Source of the DNA: Pseudomonas sp. G2-4
GTDB lineage: Bacteria > Pseudomonadota > Gammaproteobacteria > Pseudomonadales > Pseudomonadaceae
Assembly (NCBI RefSeq): GCF_030064125.1
Contig: NZ_CP125957.1
Span: 2,294,001 to 2,358,000, forward strand
Length of the DNA stretch: 64,000 nucleotides
Direction of reading: 5' to 3'
Shown: piece after piece, positions 37,300-45,586 of the stretch
Position numbering within the stretch: the first letter of the stretch is position 1
Layout of the letters: every line of letters begins with the position of its first letter
The notes under the pieces: generated by a model
Database searches by the model: none
Told to the model about the DNA's origin: nothing
The model's input: only the letters and a program-made list of their open reading frames with translations
Position numbers and translations under genes: made by a program

Positions 37300-37953
37300 T
37301 TACAACGCCGGACGCTGCAGATTGACCCACTCCTGAACAGACGGTCGTTGCCATTGGCGCCGCGCGTATTCCACCAGTGCGGTGGGCACGGAGTCACCGT
37401 TGAGGATCAGTCGGTTGAGCATCAACGCCAGGTCAACATCGGCAATCGACCATTGACCGAACAGGTACTCTGGGCTTTCGGCCAACAGCGTTTGTGCGGC
37501 ACCGACCAGCTTGTGCACCGCCGATTCGGCAAGGGACGACAAGGGCGCTGATTTGAGGCCATAAAACACCACCAAGGTGGAACGCTCCTGTCGGATCGGC
37601 AACAGATCACTGCGCAACCATGCCTGGACTTGCCGTGCCTTCGCACGCTGCAGTCGGTCTTGTGGGTAAACCGGCGTCAGAGGAAATACCTCTTCCAGAT
37701 ACTCCGTGATCGCCGAAGATTCAGACAGGGCGAAGTCCCCATGCACGAGTGTAGGCACGCGTTGCGTCAGCGAAAGATTGGCATAGTCCTCTGTCTGGTT
37801 TTCGGATGCTTCCAGGTCTAGCGGGCTCATTTCAAATTCGATGCCCTTTTCGCGAAGCACCACGAAAGCCGACATGGCATAGGGGCTGGTGAACTGAGAG
37901 TCAACGTACAGGCGCAGGCGGGAATTGTTCACGGCGGTCATCTCCATATGCAT
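37300..37953 (-). CDS. Glutathione S-transferase
   Basis: A 217-residue GST (YfcF-like). The N-terminal thioredoxin fold has LRLYVDSQFTSPYAMSAFVV and the glutathione-binding segment RVPTLVHGDFALSESSAITEYL (SSA motif here ESSAI). The all-alpha C-terminal domain follows, with FGQWSIADVDLALMLNRL. Several close ATGs compete for the start (37953, 37947, 37941); 37953 has AGGG at the best distance. It precedes the ABC exporter gene on the same strand by about 130 bases. Confidence 0.9.
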   Translation of the reverse strand: MHMEMTAVNNSRLRLYVDSQFTSPYAMSAFVVLREKGIEFEMSPLDLEASENQTEDYANLSLTQRVPTLVHGDFALSESSAITEYLEEVFPLTPVYPQDRLQRAKARQVQAWLRSDLLPIRQERSTLVVFYGLKSAPLSSLAESAVHKLVGAAQTLLAESPEYLFGQWSIADVDLALMLNRLILNGDSVPTALVEYARRQWQRPSVQEWVNLQRPAL

Positions 37954-38130
37954 TGAAGGACACACCCTACGAGTTCCACGGTGATAAATAAAATGCAGGT
38001 TTTTCATGGGTGTATTCCTGGTCGGAATACCTTATTGCTAGCCTTGCGCATCCGTGACGGGGGGCTAGAACTGATATTAGGTAGCATGGGTATCGTTACT
38101 AGGCAGTTCCTGATGGGCGCCCGGCCAATT

Positions 38131-38146
38131 CTGACAAGAATGTCAG
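38131..38146. promoter_or_regulatory. Inverted repeat like a CusR/CopR box
   Basis: CTGACA-agaa-TGTCAG, about 125 bases upstream of the response regulator. The TGACA-4-TGTCA layout is that of CusR/CopR-type metal boxes known from E. coli and Pseudomonas. It lies in a 318-base stretch (37954-38271) that holds no other visible gene. Confidence 0.6.
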
Positions 38147-38271
38147 GAAGCGGTCAGCCTCAGGACACCTTTGTCCTATAGGCTGGCGAATGGTCTACAC
38201 GTCTGCCCGGACCGCTTGAGGCATAAATAAGGGACTCAGGACCCGCGCTGCTTCCACAGAGGAGTTACCCG

Positions 38272-38976
38272 ATGCGTTTGCTCATCATTGAGGACGAAGA
38301 AAAGACGTCCTCTTATGTGCATCGTGGCTTGAGCGAGCTCGGCTACATTGTTGATGTCGCGACTAATGGCATCGATGGCCTGCACTACGCGCTGGAGATG
38401 GATTACGACGTCGTGATCCTGGATGTCATGTTGCCGGGCAAGGACGGCTACGGCGTGCTGCAGGGTTTGCGCCTGCACAAGAAAACCCCGGTCATCATGT
38501 TGTCGGCAAGGGGCACGGTGGATGATCGCGTCCGGGGCCTGCGCGAGGGCGCCGATGATTACCTGGCCAAGCCCTTTTCCTTTGCCGAACTGGTCGCGCG
38601 CGTCCAGGCATTGATCCGGCGTCGTGCCGATGACTCAGCCGACCCGACGCACTTGCGCATCGATGACCTTGAGGTCGACCTGCAAGCACGCAAGGTCACC
38701 CGGGCCGGGTTGCGGCTGGATCTGACGGCCAAGGAGTTCTGTCTGTTGAGCCTGTTGGCGCGGCACCAGGGTGAGATTCTTTCCAAGTTGATGATTGCCG
38801 AGCAGGTCTGGGACATGAATTTCGACAGTGACGCCAATGTGGTCGAAGTGGCGATCAAGCGCGTGCGATCCAAGGTGGATGCGCCTTATCCACGCAAGCT
38901 GCTGCATACCGTCCGTGGCATGGGTTATGTATTGGAGAGTCGTGAAGCCGATAGCAGGCAAACGGGTACGCCATGA
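38272..38976 (+). CDS. Heavy-metal-type response regulator (OmpR family)
   Basis: A 234-residue regulator. The receiver has the phosphoacceptor Asp51 in VVILDVMLPGKDGYGVL, the conserved Thr/Ser and Lys in VIMLSARG and DYLAKPFSF. The C-terminal winged helix has DLTAKEFCLLSLLARHQGEI and ends RTVRGMGYVLE-like. The family is that of CusR/CopR/IrlR. It overlaps the kinase gene by 4 bases. An inverted-repeat box lies upstream. Confidence 0.95.
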   Translation: MRLLIIEDEEKTSSYVHRGLSELGYIVDVATNGIDGLHYALEMDYDVVILDVMLPGKDGYGVLQGLRLHKKTPVIMLSARGTVDDRVRGLREGADDYLAKPFSFAELVARVQALIRRRADDSADPTHLRIDDLEVDLQARKVTRAGLRLDLTAKEFCLLSLLARHQGEILSKLMIAEQVWDMNFDSDANVVEVAIKRVRSKVDAPYPRKLLHTVRGMGYVLESREADSRQTGTP

Positions 38977-40349
38977 TGAAAAGATCGATCGCCAAGCGAC
39001 TCGCCCTGATGTTTGCGCTTGCAGTCCTTGTGATCACCGCGATCAGCGCGACACTGTTGCGCTGTTCTTTGAAGCAGTCGCTCGAAGATCAAATGCAAAA
39101 CGAGCTGATCTTGCGCCATTCCGTCCTTGACCCCGTGCTTGCAAAATATGATTCGGCGGCGTTCTGGGTCGGCTTGCGGCAGAAGCTCGACGGCCTGACA
39201 CCTACCGATGAGCGGGTGCGTTATTGGGTCCTGGTTGACAACCCGGACTACACCTATGGCGGGCCGATGCCGGACGGCCAGGATTGGTCGAAGCGCCCGG
39301 ATGGATTTTTCAGCGTCGAGATACCTGAGCGAGATCGTCCCATGGTGCTGTTGGTCAAGACCATTGCCGCCATGGGTAGCCGTCCGGAGTTGCGCTTTAT
39401 CGTGGGGCTTGATTCAACGCCGTTCATGAGGACTCTGGACCACTTCACCAAGATCCTGATCCTGACCTCGGCGTTGGGCGTCGTGCTGGTCGCGCTGCTC
39501 GGATACTGGATCGCGCGTTTCGGCCTGGGGCCGGTCAGGCGGCTTAGTCGTCAGGCCAACAGCCTGCCGCCGGGCGATTCGAAACAGCGACTGGACACCG
39601 AGGCGCTGCCAGGCGAATTGCAGGAACTGGCGGTGTCGTTCAACGGAGCCCTGGCTCGTCAGGAAGCCGCCTGGTGCCAGCTCGAAGGGTTCAATGCCAA
39701 TGTGGCCCATGAGTTGCGAACGCCCCTGACCAACCTGATCGGGCAGACCCAGGTCGCGTTGGCCCACGGACGTGACGTGAATGAGCTCCAGGATCTGCTG
39801 CAGTCCAACCTCGAAGAGCTGGAACGAATGGGCACCATCGTCAATGACATGCTGTTCCTGGCGGGTGCCGAAAGTGGGCAGCGGGCAACAGAGCTGAGTG
39901 ATGTCTCGCTTTATGAAGAGGCGTCGAAGACGGTGGAATACCTGGAGCCGGTCTTGCACGACAAACAGCTGAGCGTGGTGATCAACGGCGACATGCGCGT
40001 ATGCATCGATCGGCGGCTTTTCCACCGTTCCCTGGCCAATCTGCTGCAGAACGCGGCGCGATACGCAGTGCCGGCAAGCACGATCACGGTGAGCCTGGAA
40101 AGCCATGGCCTGCAGGCCGAGGTGAGTGTTTCCAATGCCGGGGAGCCTATTGATAACGTGCACCTGGAGCGCTTGTTCGAGCGTTTCTATCGCGCTGACG
40201 CCGCCAGGGCGCGAAGCGACGCGCATCATGGCCTGGGGCTCTCCATTGTGCGGGCGGTGGCGTCCATGCACGGTGGACGCGTGTTCGCCCACAGCAAGAA
40301 CGGGCGCAACACCTTCGGATTCTCCCTGACGAACCAAGCGGCGCGCTAG
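38973..40349 (+). CDS. Heavy-metal-type sensor histidine kinase
   Basis: A 458-residue inner-membrane kinase of the CusS/IrlS family. Two transmembrane helices (about 8-30 and 165-185) enclose a periplasmic sensor of about 130 residues. HAMP follows, then the H-box FNANVAHELRTPLTNLIG, N-box LLQNAARYA and G-box HGLGLSIVRAVASMHGG. It forms a pair with the preceding regulator. ATGATG at the start gives two choices three bases apart. Copper, silver or another metal could be the signal. Confidence 0.94.
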   Translation: MMKRSIAKRLALMFALAVLVITAISATLLRCSLKQSLEDQMQNELILRHSVLDPVLAKYDSAAFWVGLRQKLDGLTPTDERVRYWVLVDNPDYTYGGPMPDGQDWSKRPDGFFSVEIPERDRPMVLLVKTIAAMGSRPELRFIVGLDSTPFMRTLDHFTKILILTSALGVVLVALLGYWIARFGLGPVRRLSRQANSLPPGDSKQRLDTEALPGELQELAVSFNGALARQEAAWCQLEGFNANVAHELRTPLTNLIGQTQVALAHGRDVNELQDLLQSNLEELERMGTIVNDMLFLAGAESGQRATELSDVSLYEEASKTVEYLEPVLHDKQLSVVINGDMRVCIDRRLFHRSLANLLQNAARYAVPASTITVSLESHGLQAEVSVSNAGEPIDNVHLERLFERFYRADAARARSDAHHGLGLSIVRAVASMHGGRVFAHSKNGRNTFGFSLTNQAAR

Positions 40350-40421
40350 GCGCCGCTGCACGCTCCGGTCCAGCACTGCTGGGTCTGAGTGAACCCCCGG
40401 CGTTTCCCCGACGCTGGTGTT

Positions 40422-40437
40422 TGACATGTTCCTGTCA
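40422..40437. promoter_or_regulatory. TGACA-N6-TGTCA inverted repeat
   Basis: TGACA-tgttcc-TGTCA lies 80 bases upstream of the DUF2790 gene, with a 6-base rather than 4-base spacer. Its half-sites match those of the box before the response regulator, suggesting control by the same regulator. Confidence 0.5.
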
Positions 40438-40516
40438 GTCAGCAGTCACCTTGACGACAGTGTCCCCCTCCTAGAGTGCTACGACCATCCCGGTAAGGAC
40501 AGTCGTGGAGTCCACT

Positions 40517-40777
40517 ATGAACATTCAAAACTTATCGATCGCCAGCTTGCTGGCAATCATCGCTTTGAGCGGTTCGCCTTTGTTCGCCAAAGAACAAGCG
40601 GATCCCCCTGATTACGAATATGGCATGCCGCTGGACGTAGCCCAGGTCGTTCGCATCGACGAGCCGAGATCGCAGGTATGCGAGGTCGTGCGAGCAAAAA
40701 TGACTTACGTGAACACCCACGGGGCAACACAGCACATCAGCTTTCTGAAGTTGGCTGAGGCCTGCGTGCTCCAGTGA
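40517..40777 (+). CDS. DUF2790 small periplasmic protein
   Basis: An 86-residue exported protein. The signal peptide MNIQNLSIASLLAIIALSGS is cleaved near LFA|K. The mature part has DYEYGMPLDVAQVVRIDEP, CEVVRAKMTYVNTHG and a terminal EAC, the DUF2790 pattern with two conserved Cys. Such genes often neighbour heavy-metal two-component genes in Pseudomonas, consistent with the inverted repeat upstream. GGAG precedes the ATG at 40517 by about 8 bases. Function unknown. Confidence 0.88.
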   Translation: MNIQNLSIASLLAIIALSGSPLFAKEQADPPDYEYGMPLDVAQVVRIDEPRSQVCEVVRAKMTYVNTHGATQHISFLKLAEACVLQ

Positions 40778-40821
40778 GCGTCCGGTCATGCCGGTTCATC
40801 ATTCAAATCGAGAACTCAACC

Positions 40822-41877
40822 ATGTGGAATAAAACTACAACACCCGTTATTGGCCTTGGCAAAAACTTCAACCGCCTCGTGCGATGGGCTCGTACCTTTG
40901 GCGCCAGCGTCGTCCTGTTGAGTGTGGCAAGCATTGAAGCGTCCGCTCGTGTGGCACCGAAACCCGACTGGTCGACCCAAGACATACCGTCCCAGATGGG
41001 CCGGATCGTCTTGATCACCGGCGGTACTAGCGGCATGGGATATGAGGATGCGCTGGCGCTGGCACGTGCCGGCGCCGAGGTGATTATCGCTGCACGCAAT
41101 CCGGAACGCGGCGCGGAGGCCATCGCACGCATTCAGCAGTCTGTGCCCAACGCCAAGGTGCAGTTCGAGGCCGTGGACCTGGCCAATCTTTCATCCGTGC
41201 ACGGCTTGGCTCAGCGTCTGAACCAGCGCCTGCCGCGTCTTGACGTATTGATCAACAATGCCGCCATTATGGCGCCACCCGAGCGAGGTGCATCCGCGGA
41301 TGGCTTCGAACTTCAACTGGCAACCAACTACCTGGGACACTTTGCGCTGACCGGCCTGCTGGTACCGCTCCTGCGTCAAAGCGATGACCCTCGCGTGGTA
41401 AGCCTTTCAAGCATTGCCGCCAGTCGTGGCACCCTGAACTTCGCTGATCTTCAGGCCGAGCAGAAGTACGACCCGTATGCGGCATACGCGCAATCGAAAC
41501 TGGCCATCCTGCAGTGGGCGTTTGCGTTGCAGCGGCGCAGTGACGCCGAGAAGTGGGGTATTCGCAGCATTGCTGCACACCCTGGTGTCGCCGTTACCGA
41601 GTTGATCGCGCGCGGCCCCGGCCTCAACAGCGAGTTCGGCCAACGTTGGGCAGAGGGGCGTGACGCGTACCACTCCGCAGCGCAAGGGGCATTGCCCACG
41701 CTATATGCCGCCACCGCGCCGGAGGCCGTCGCCGGTGCTTATTACGGCCCGACTGGTGATGAGGAAAAACGGGGTCCGCTGGGCTTTGCCAAGACACCCG
41801 CCGCCGCAACCGAGGTGGCGGATGCCGAACAGCTTTGGACCGTCTCCGAACGACTGACCGGCGTGACCTATCGCTGA
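40822..41877 (+). CDS. SDR-family oxidoreductase with N-terminal export-like segment
   Basis: A 351-residue short-chain dehydrogenase of the retinol/protochlorophyllide-reductase-like group. The cofactor motif is VLITGGTSGMGYEDALALA and the catalytic motif is YAAYAQSKLA (YxxxK), with NNAAIMAPPE after strand 4. The unusual feature is about 60 residues before the fold containing a basic stretch and the hydrophobic run ARTFGASVVLLSVASIEASA, as in a signal peptide or anchor. The start at 40822 is preferred; an upstream GTG overlaps the DUF2790 stop. Substrate unknown. Confidence 0.85.
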   Translation: MWNKTTTPVIGLGKNFNRLVRWARTFGASVVLLSVASIEASARVAPKPDWSTQDIPSQMGRIVLITGGTSGMGYEDALALARAGAEVIIAARNPERGAEAIARIQQSVPNAKVQFEAVDLANLSSVHGLAQRLNQRLPRLDVLINNAAIMAPPERGASADGFELQLATNYLGHFALTGLLVPLLRQSDDPRVVSLSSIAASRGTLNFADLQAEQKYDPYAAYAQSKLAILQWAFALQRRSDAEKWGIRSIAAHPGVAVTELIARGPGLNSEFGQRWAEGRDAYHSAAQGALPTLYAATAPEAVAGAYYGPTGDEEKRGPLGFAKTPAAATEVADAEQLWTVSERLTGVTYR

Positions 41878-41941
41878 TGCACCCTGGGCGAATCCGTCCC
41901 GTGCCCGCCTTTTGGCCTGTAATCGTCTCTCAGGAGTTCCC

Positions 41942-43264
41942 ATGAGTACGCCTTCCTACCTGCATCGTTTGAGCCTCGCGCTTAATGCGCAAGACGATGA
42001 ACTGCGTCCGGCACTGTGCGGGTTTCTGCTGTTCCTCTGCCTTTTCACTGGCTACTTCATGCTCCGCCCGATCCGTGAATCAATGGGGATCACGGCGGGC
42101 GTGGAAAATCTGCAATGGCTGTTCACCGCGACCTTCCTGGTCATGTTGGCGGCCGTTCCGATGTTTGCCTGGCTCAGCTCTCGGGTACCACGCTTGCGCC
42201 TCGTTGATTGGGTATACAGCTTCTTCGGCATCAACTTGCTGATGTTCGTTGAGCTGTTTCAGTTCCAGTCGGATAGCGTGTGGCTAGCCCGTACCTTTTA
42301 CGTCTGGATCTCGGTGTATAACCTGTTCGTTGTGTCTGTGGCCTGGAGCTTGATGGCAGATGTCTTCGACGGTGAGCAGGCCAAACGTCTATTCGCTTTC
42401 ATTGCTGCGGGGGCCAGTGTCGGGGGCCTGCTGGGGCCAGCCTTGAGCGCGGTGCTCATCGATACTCTCGGCGCGTCAGGGTTGATGTTCCTGTCAGCCC
42501 TGCTATTAGGTGCCACGCTGGTACTGAAACAGACGTTGATGCGCTGGCGTGCGACGGGCGGGGCCGGTCGCCCCGGTGCCGCTCCGACACAAAGCCCGCG
42601 CCAGCCACTGAGCGGCAATCCATTCAGCGGTTTGACTGCCGTATTCAAGTCGCCTTACTTGCTGGGCATTGCCGGTTTCGTGGTGTTGTTGGCAACGGTG
42701 ACGACGTTTCTCTACTTCGAGCAGGCTCGTTTGGTGGCTGAGTTATTTCCCGATCGCGAGGCGCAGGTGCGCGTCTTCGGAACCATTGATTTCATCGTGC
42801 AAGCAGGTGCATTGCTGTCTCAGTTATTCATCACTGGGCGCATTGCACCGAAGCTGGGGGTGGGGGCGTTGCTGGCGGTTGTGCCGCTGGTGATGTGTAT
42901 CGGCTTCCTGGGCCTCGCCCTGGCGCCCGGTTTCGCGGTACTCGCGATGTTGATGATCGTACGGCGAATCGGCGAGTATGCGTTTGTCCGACCGGGCAGG
43001 GAGATGCTCTTCGCACCCTTGGATGCCGAGAGCAAATATAAGGCCAAGAACTTCATCGATACCGTGGTTTATCGCGGGGGGGACGCCGTCAGCGGCTGGG
43101 CCAAGAGCCTGCTCGACATGCTGGGGCAGGGTGTTGGCTTGGCCGCGGTGATTGGCGCCGGTTGTGCATTGCTATGGGGGTATCTGGGCTTGCAGCTGGG
43201 ACGGCACGCCGATAGCTTGCAGGGCGAATCGGTATCAATGGAGGCTGGCGCCGCCGAAACCTAG
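41942..43264 (+). CDS. NTP/NDP exchange transporter-like MFS protein
   Basis: A 440-residue membrane protein with about twelve hydrophobic helices. The region GYFMLRPIRESMGITAGVEN and the later YKAKNFIDTVVYRGGDAVSG are marks of the COG3202 ATP/ADP-translocase-like group within the MFS. In free-living Pseudomonas these are not known to exchange nucleotides and their substrate is unknown. CAGGAG precedes ATG 41942. It follows the SDR gene by 64 bases. Confidence 0.85.
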   Translation: MSTPSYLHRLSLALNAQDDELRPALCGFLLFLCLFTGYFMLRPIRESMGITAGVENLQWLFTATFLVMLAAVPMFAWLSSRVPRLRLVDWVYSFFGINLLMFVELFQFQSDSVWLARTFYVWISVYNLFVVSVAWSLMADVFDGEQAKRLFAFIAAGASVGGLLGPALSAVLIDTLGASGLMFLSALLLGATLVLKQTLMRWRATGGAGRPGAAPTQSPRQPLSGNPFSGLTAVFKSPYLLGIAGFVVLLATVTTFLYFEQARLVAELFPDREAQVRVFGTIDFIVQAGALLSQLFITGRIAPKLGVGALLAVVPLVMCIGFLGLALAPGFAVLAMLMIVRRIGEYAFVRPGREMLFAPLDAESKYKAKNFIDTVVYRGGDAVSGWAKSLLDMLGQGVGLAAVIGAGCALLWGYLGLQLGRHADSLQGESVSMEAGAAET

Positions 43265-43300
43265 GCATTTGTTGGATAGCGAGCGTGTTGTCCCGCTCGG

Positions 43301-44518
43301 TCAAGGCAGGGCGGCTTCGACCAGTTCGATCCAGTGCCTGACAGGGGTTCGGCCTGCACCGTTGAGGTGGGTCTGGCAGCCGATATTGGCGGTGACAATG
43401 ACTTCGGGGTGTTCGCTTTCCAGCGCATTGAGCTTGTTGTCGCGCAGTTGCCGAGACAGTTCGGGTTGGGTCAGCGAATAAGTACCCGCCGAGCCGCAGC
43501 ACAGGTGACTGTCGGGAATAGAGGTCAGGTTGAACCCCAGGCTTGTCAGGATCGCTTCAACGGCACCCCCGAGCTTTTGCGCATGCTGCAAGGTGCAAGG
43601 GCAGTGGAACGCCAGGCGCTGGTCGCTGTGTGCGCCGAGCTGATCCAGCGGCTCGTCGCGCAGTACTTCAACCAGATCCTTAGCCAGGGCACTGACCCTT
43701 TTCGCTTTGTCGGCATACGCCGGGTCGGTGCTGAGCAGGTGGCCATAGTCCTTGATGAAGGCACCGCAGCCGCTGGCGGTTTGCACTATGGCCTCGGCGC
43801 CGCTTTCTATGCCCGGCCACCACGCATCGATGTTGCGGCGGGCACGAGCAAGGCCAGTGGCCTGAGCGTCCAGGTGATAGTCCACCGCGCCGCAACAGCC
43901 GGCCTCGCGGATCGAGGTGACGCTGATCCCCAGTCGATCCAGTACACGTGCGGCGGCCGCGTTGGTATTGGGCGACAGGCTCGGTTGCACGCAGCCTTCG
44001 AGCATCAGCACTTGCCGGGTATGGCGGGTGGTCGGTCGTGGTTTTGCCGGATACACGTTGCGCGGCAATTTGCTTTGCAGTGTGTTTGGCAGCAATGGGC
44101 GAAAAACCTGGCCGCTGCTCAGCAGCCCTTTGAACAGCCCCGGATTGGGAAGGGCGCCGCGCAGTCCCGCGCGCAACAGGCGTTGGCCGAGTGGGCGTGG
44201 GACGGCTGCATCGACCACCGCCCGGCCGATGTCCAGCAAGTTGTGATAGTCGACGCCGGACGGGCAGGTGGTTTCGCAATTGCGGCACGATAGGCAACGA
44301 TCCAGGTGCTCCTGGGTCTTGCGGGTCACTTCATTGCCTTCGAGCACCTGCTTGATCAGGTAGATACGCCCCCTCGGGCCATCCAGTTCATCGCCCAGCA
44401 GTTGATAGGTCGGGCAGGTGGCGTTGCAGAAACCGCAGTGCACGCAACTGCGCAGAATGCTTTCGGCTTCTGCGGCACGGGGCAGTTGGCGGGCGTCTTC
44501 GCTCAAGGTGGTCTGCAT
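43301..44518 (-). CDS. glcF: Glycolate oxidase iron-sulfur subunit
   Basis: A 405-residue protein with two 4Fe-4S motifs, CVHCGFCNATCPTY (residues 26-39) and CLSCRNCETTCPSG. Two CCG domains follow (CCGAVDYH and LCCGSAGTY), which bind a further cofactor in this family. It carries electrons from the flavin subunits to the quinone pool. Last gene of glcD-glcE-glcF, 3 bases after glcE. Full length (E. coli GlcF 407). Confidence 0.97.
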   Translation of the reverse strand: MQTTLSEDARQLPRAAEAESILRSCVHCGFCNATCPTYQLLGDELDGPRGRIYLIKQVLEGNEVTRKTQEHLDRCLSCRNCETTCPSGVDYHNLLDIGRAVVDAAVPRPLGQRLLRAGLRGALPNPGLFKGLLSSGQVFRPLLPNTLQSKLPRNVYPAKPRPTTRHTRQVLMLEGCVQPSLSPNTNAAAARVLDRLGISVTSIREAGCCGAVDYHLDAQATGLARARRNIDAWWPGIESGAEAIVQTASGCGAFIKDYGHLLSTDPAYADKAKRVSALAKDLVEVLRDEPLDQLGAHSDQRLAFHCPCTLQHAQKLGGAVEAILTSLGFNLTSIPDSHLCCGSAGTYSLTQPELSRQLRDNKLNALESEHPEVIVTANIGCQTHLNGAGRTPVRHWIELVEAALP

Positions 44519-44521
44519 GGT

Positions 44522-45586
44522 TCAAAGCTCCGCGTACAGGCGACCGGGGTTGAAGAGGCCCCGTGGATCAAGTTGCTGTTTCAAGTTCCGGTGATAGTGC
44601 ATCAGCGCGTCGGGCAACGGTTGGAATGGACTGTCGATCAGGCCATGGCTGTAGCAGGTCGCATGTCCGCCGAGCTCTTCGACCACCGAGCGAATGAGGG
44701 ACGCTTCGGCGTCGGATTTGAGCCAGCGCTGAGCGCCACCCCAATCGATCAGTTGAGCACCCGGCAGCGACAGTCGGGGTGTGTTCTGCGGCAGGGAAAG
44801 GCGCCAGAGCGGCTGATTCTCATCGAAAAAACTCAATCGATGTTCGTTCAGGTCTTGCCAGTACGAAGCGTCCAGCCGCTCACCGCCCAAACGGTCATGG
44901 GCCGCCGCCACCGAGCCTTCGCCGCCCTCGAGCCGCAGGTGCAGGCGCTGGCCATCGTGACAGGCGGCGCTGATCGGCAGCGGTTGCTGGCCCCATTCCG
45001 CCAGGCGCAGCAGGGCACGATCGCTGTCCATCTCCAGGCTGATACTTAACGCTTGCCGCGGTTTCGGCAGGACCTTGAGGGACACTTCGGTTATCACGCC
45101 AAGCGAGCCGTAACTGCCGGCCATCAAGCGCGACAGATCGTAGCCGGCGACGTTCTTCATGACCTCGCCGCCAAAGCGCAGATGCTTGCCATGACCGGTG
45201 ATGATCCGTGTCCCGAGGACGAAGTCGCGGACCGATCCTGACCAGGGGCGCCGCGGTCCCGAGAGTCCGCAGGCAATCATGCCGCCCACGGTGGCGTCTT
45301 CGCCGAAGGAGGGCGGTTCGCAAGGCAGCATCTGCTGCGACGCGTCCAGCACTTCAGACAAGTGTGCCAATGGCGTACCGCAGCGAGCGGTGATGACCAG
45401 TTCGGTCGGGTCGTAGCTGACGATGCCCCGGTGGGAGCGGGTGTCGAGGACTTCACCCGCCACGATGCGCCCGAGGAACGCCTTGCTGTTGGAACCCTGG
45501 ATGCGCAGCGGAGTGGCGCTTTCCAGCGCCTGGTTGACCTGCTCCAGCAGCGAGGCGCTGTCATCCATATCGTGTTCGCTGCGCAT
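44522..45586 (-). CDS. glcE: Glycolate oxidase FAD-binding subunit
   Basis: A 354-residue FAD-binding subunit (PCMH-type). The segment LPCEPPSFGEDATVGGMIAC and KNVAGYDLSRLMAGSYGSLG are its FAD-binding signatures. It is needed, with GlcD and GlcF, to oxidise glycolate to glyoxylate. The start overlaps the glcD stop by one base; an in-frame ATG 18 bases later is the alternative. Confidence 0.96.
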   Translation of the reverse strand: MRSEHDMDDSASLLEQVNQALESATPLRIQGSNSKAFLGRIVAGEVLDTRSHRGIVSYDPTELVITARCGTPLAHLSEVLDASQQMLPCEPPSFGEDATVGGMIACGLSGPRRPWSGSVRDFVLGTRIITGHGKHLRFGGEVMKNVAGYDLSRLMAGSYGSLGVITEVSLKVLPKPRQALSISLEMDSDRALLRLAEWGQQPLPISAACHDGQRLHLRLEGGEGSVAAAHDRLGGERLDASYWQDLNEHRLSFFDENQPLWRLSLPQNTPRLSLPGAQLIDWGGAQRWLKSDAEASLIRSVVEELGGHATCYSHGLIDSPFQPLPDALMHYHRNLKQQLDPRGLFNPGRLYAEL

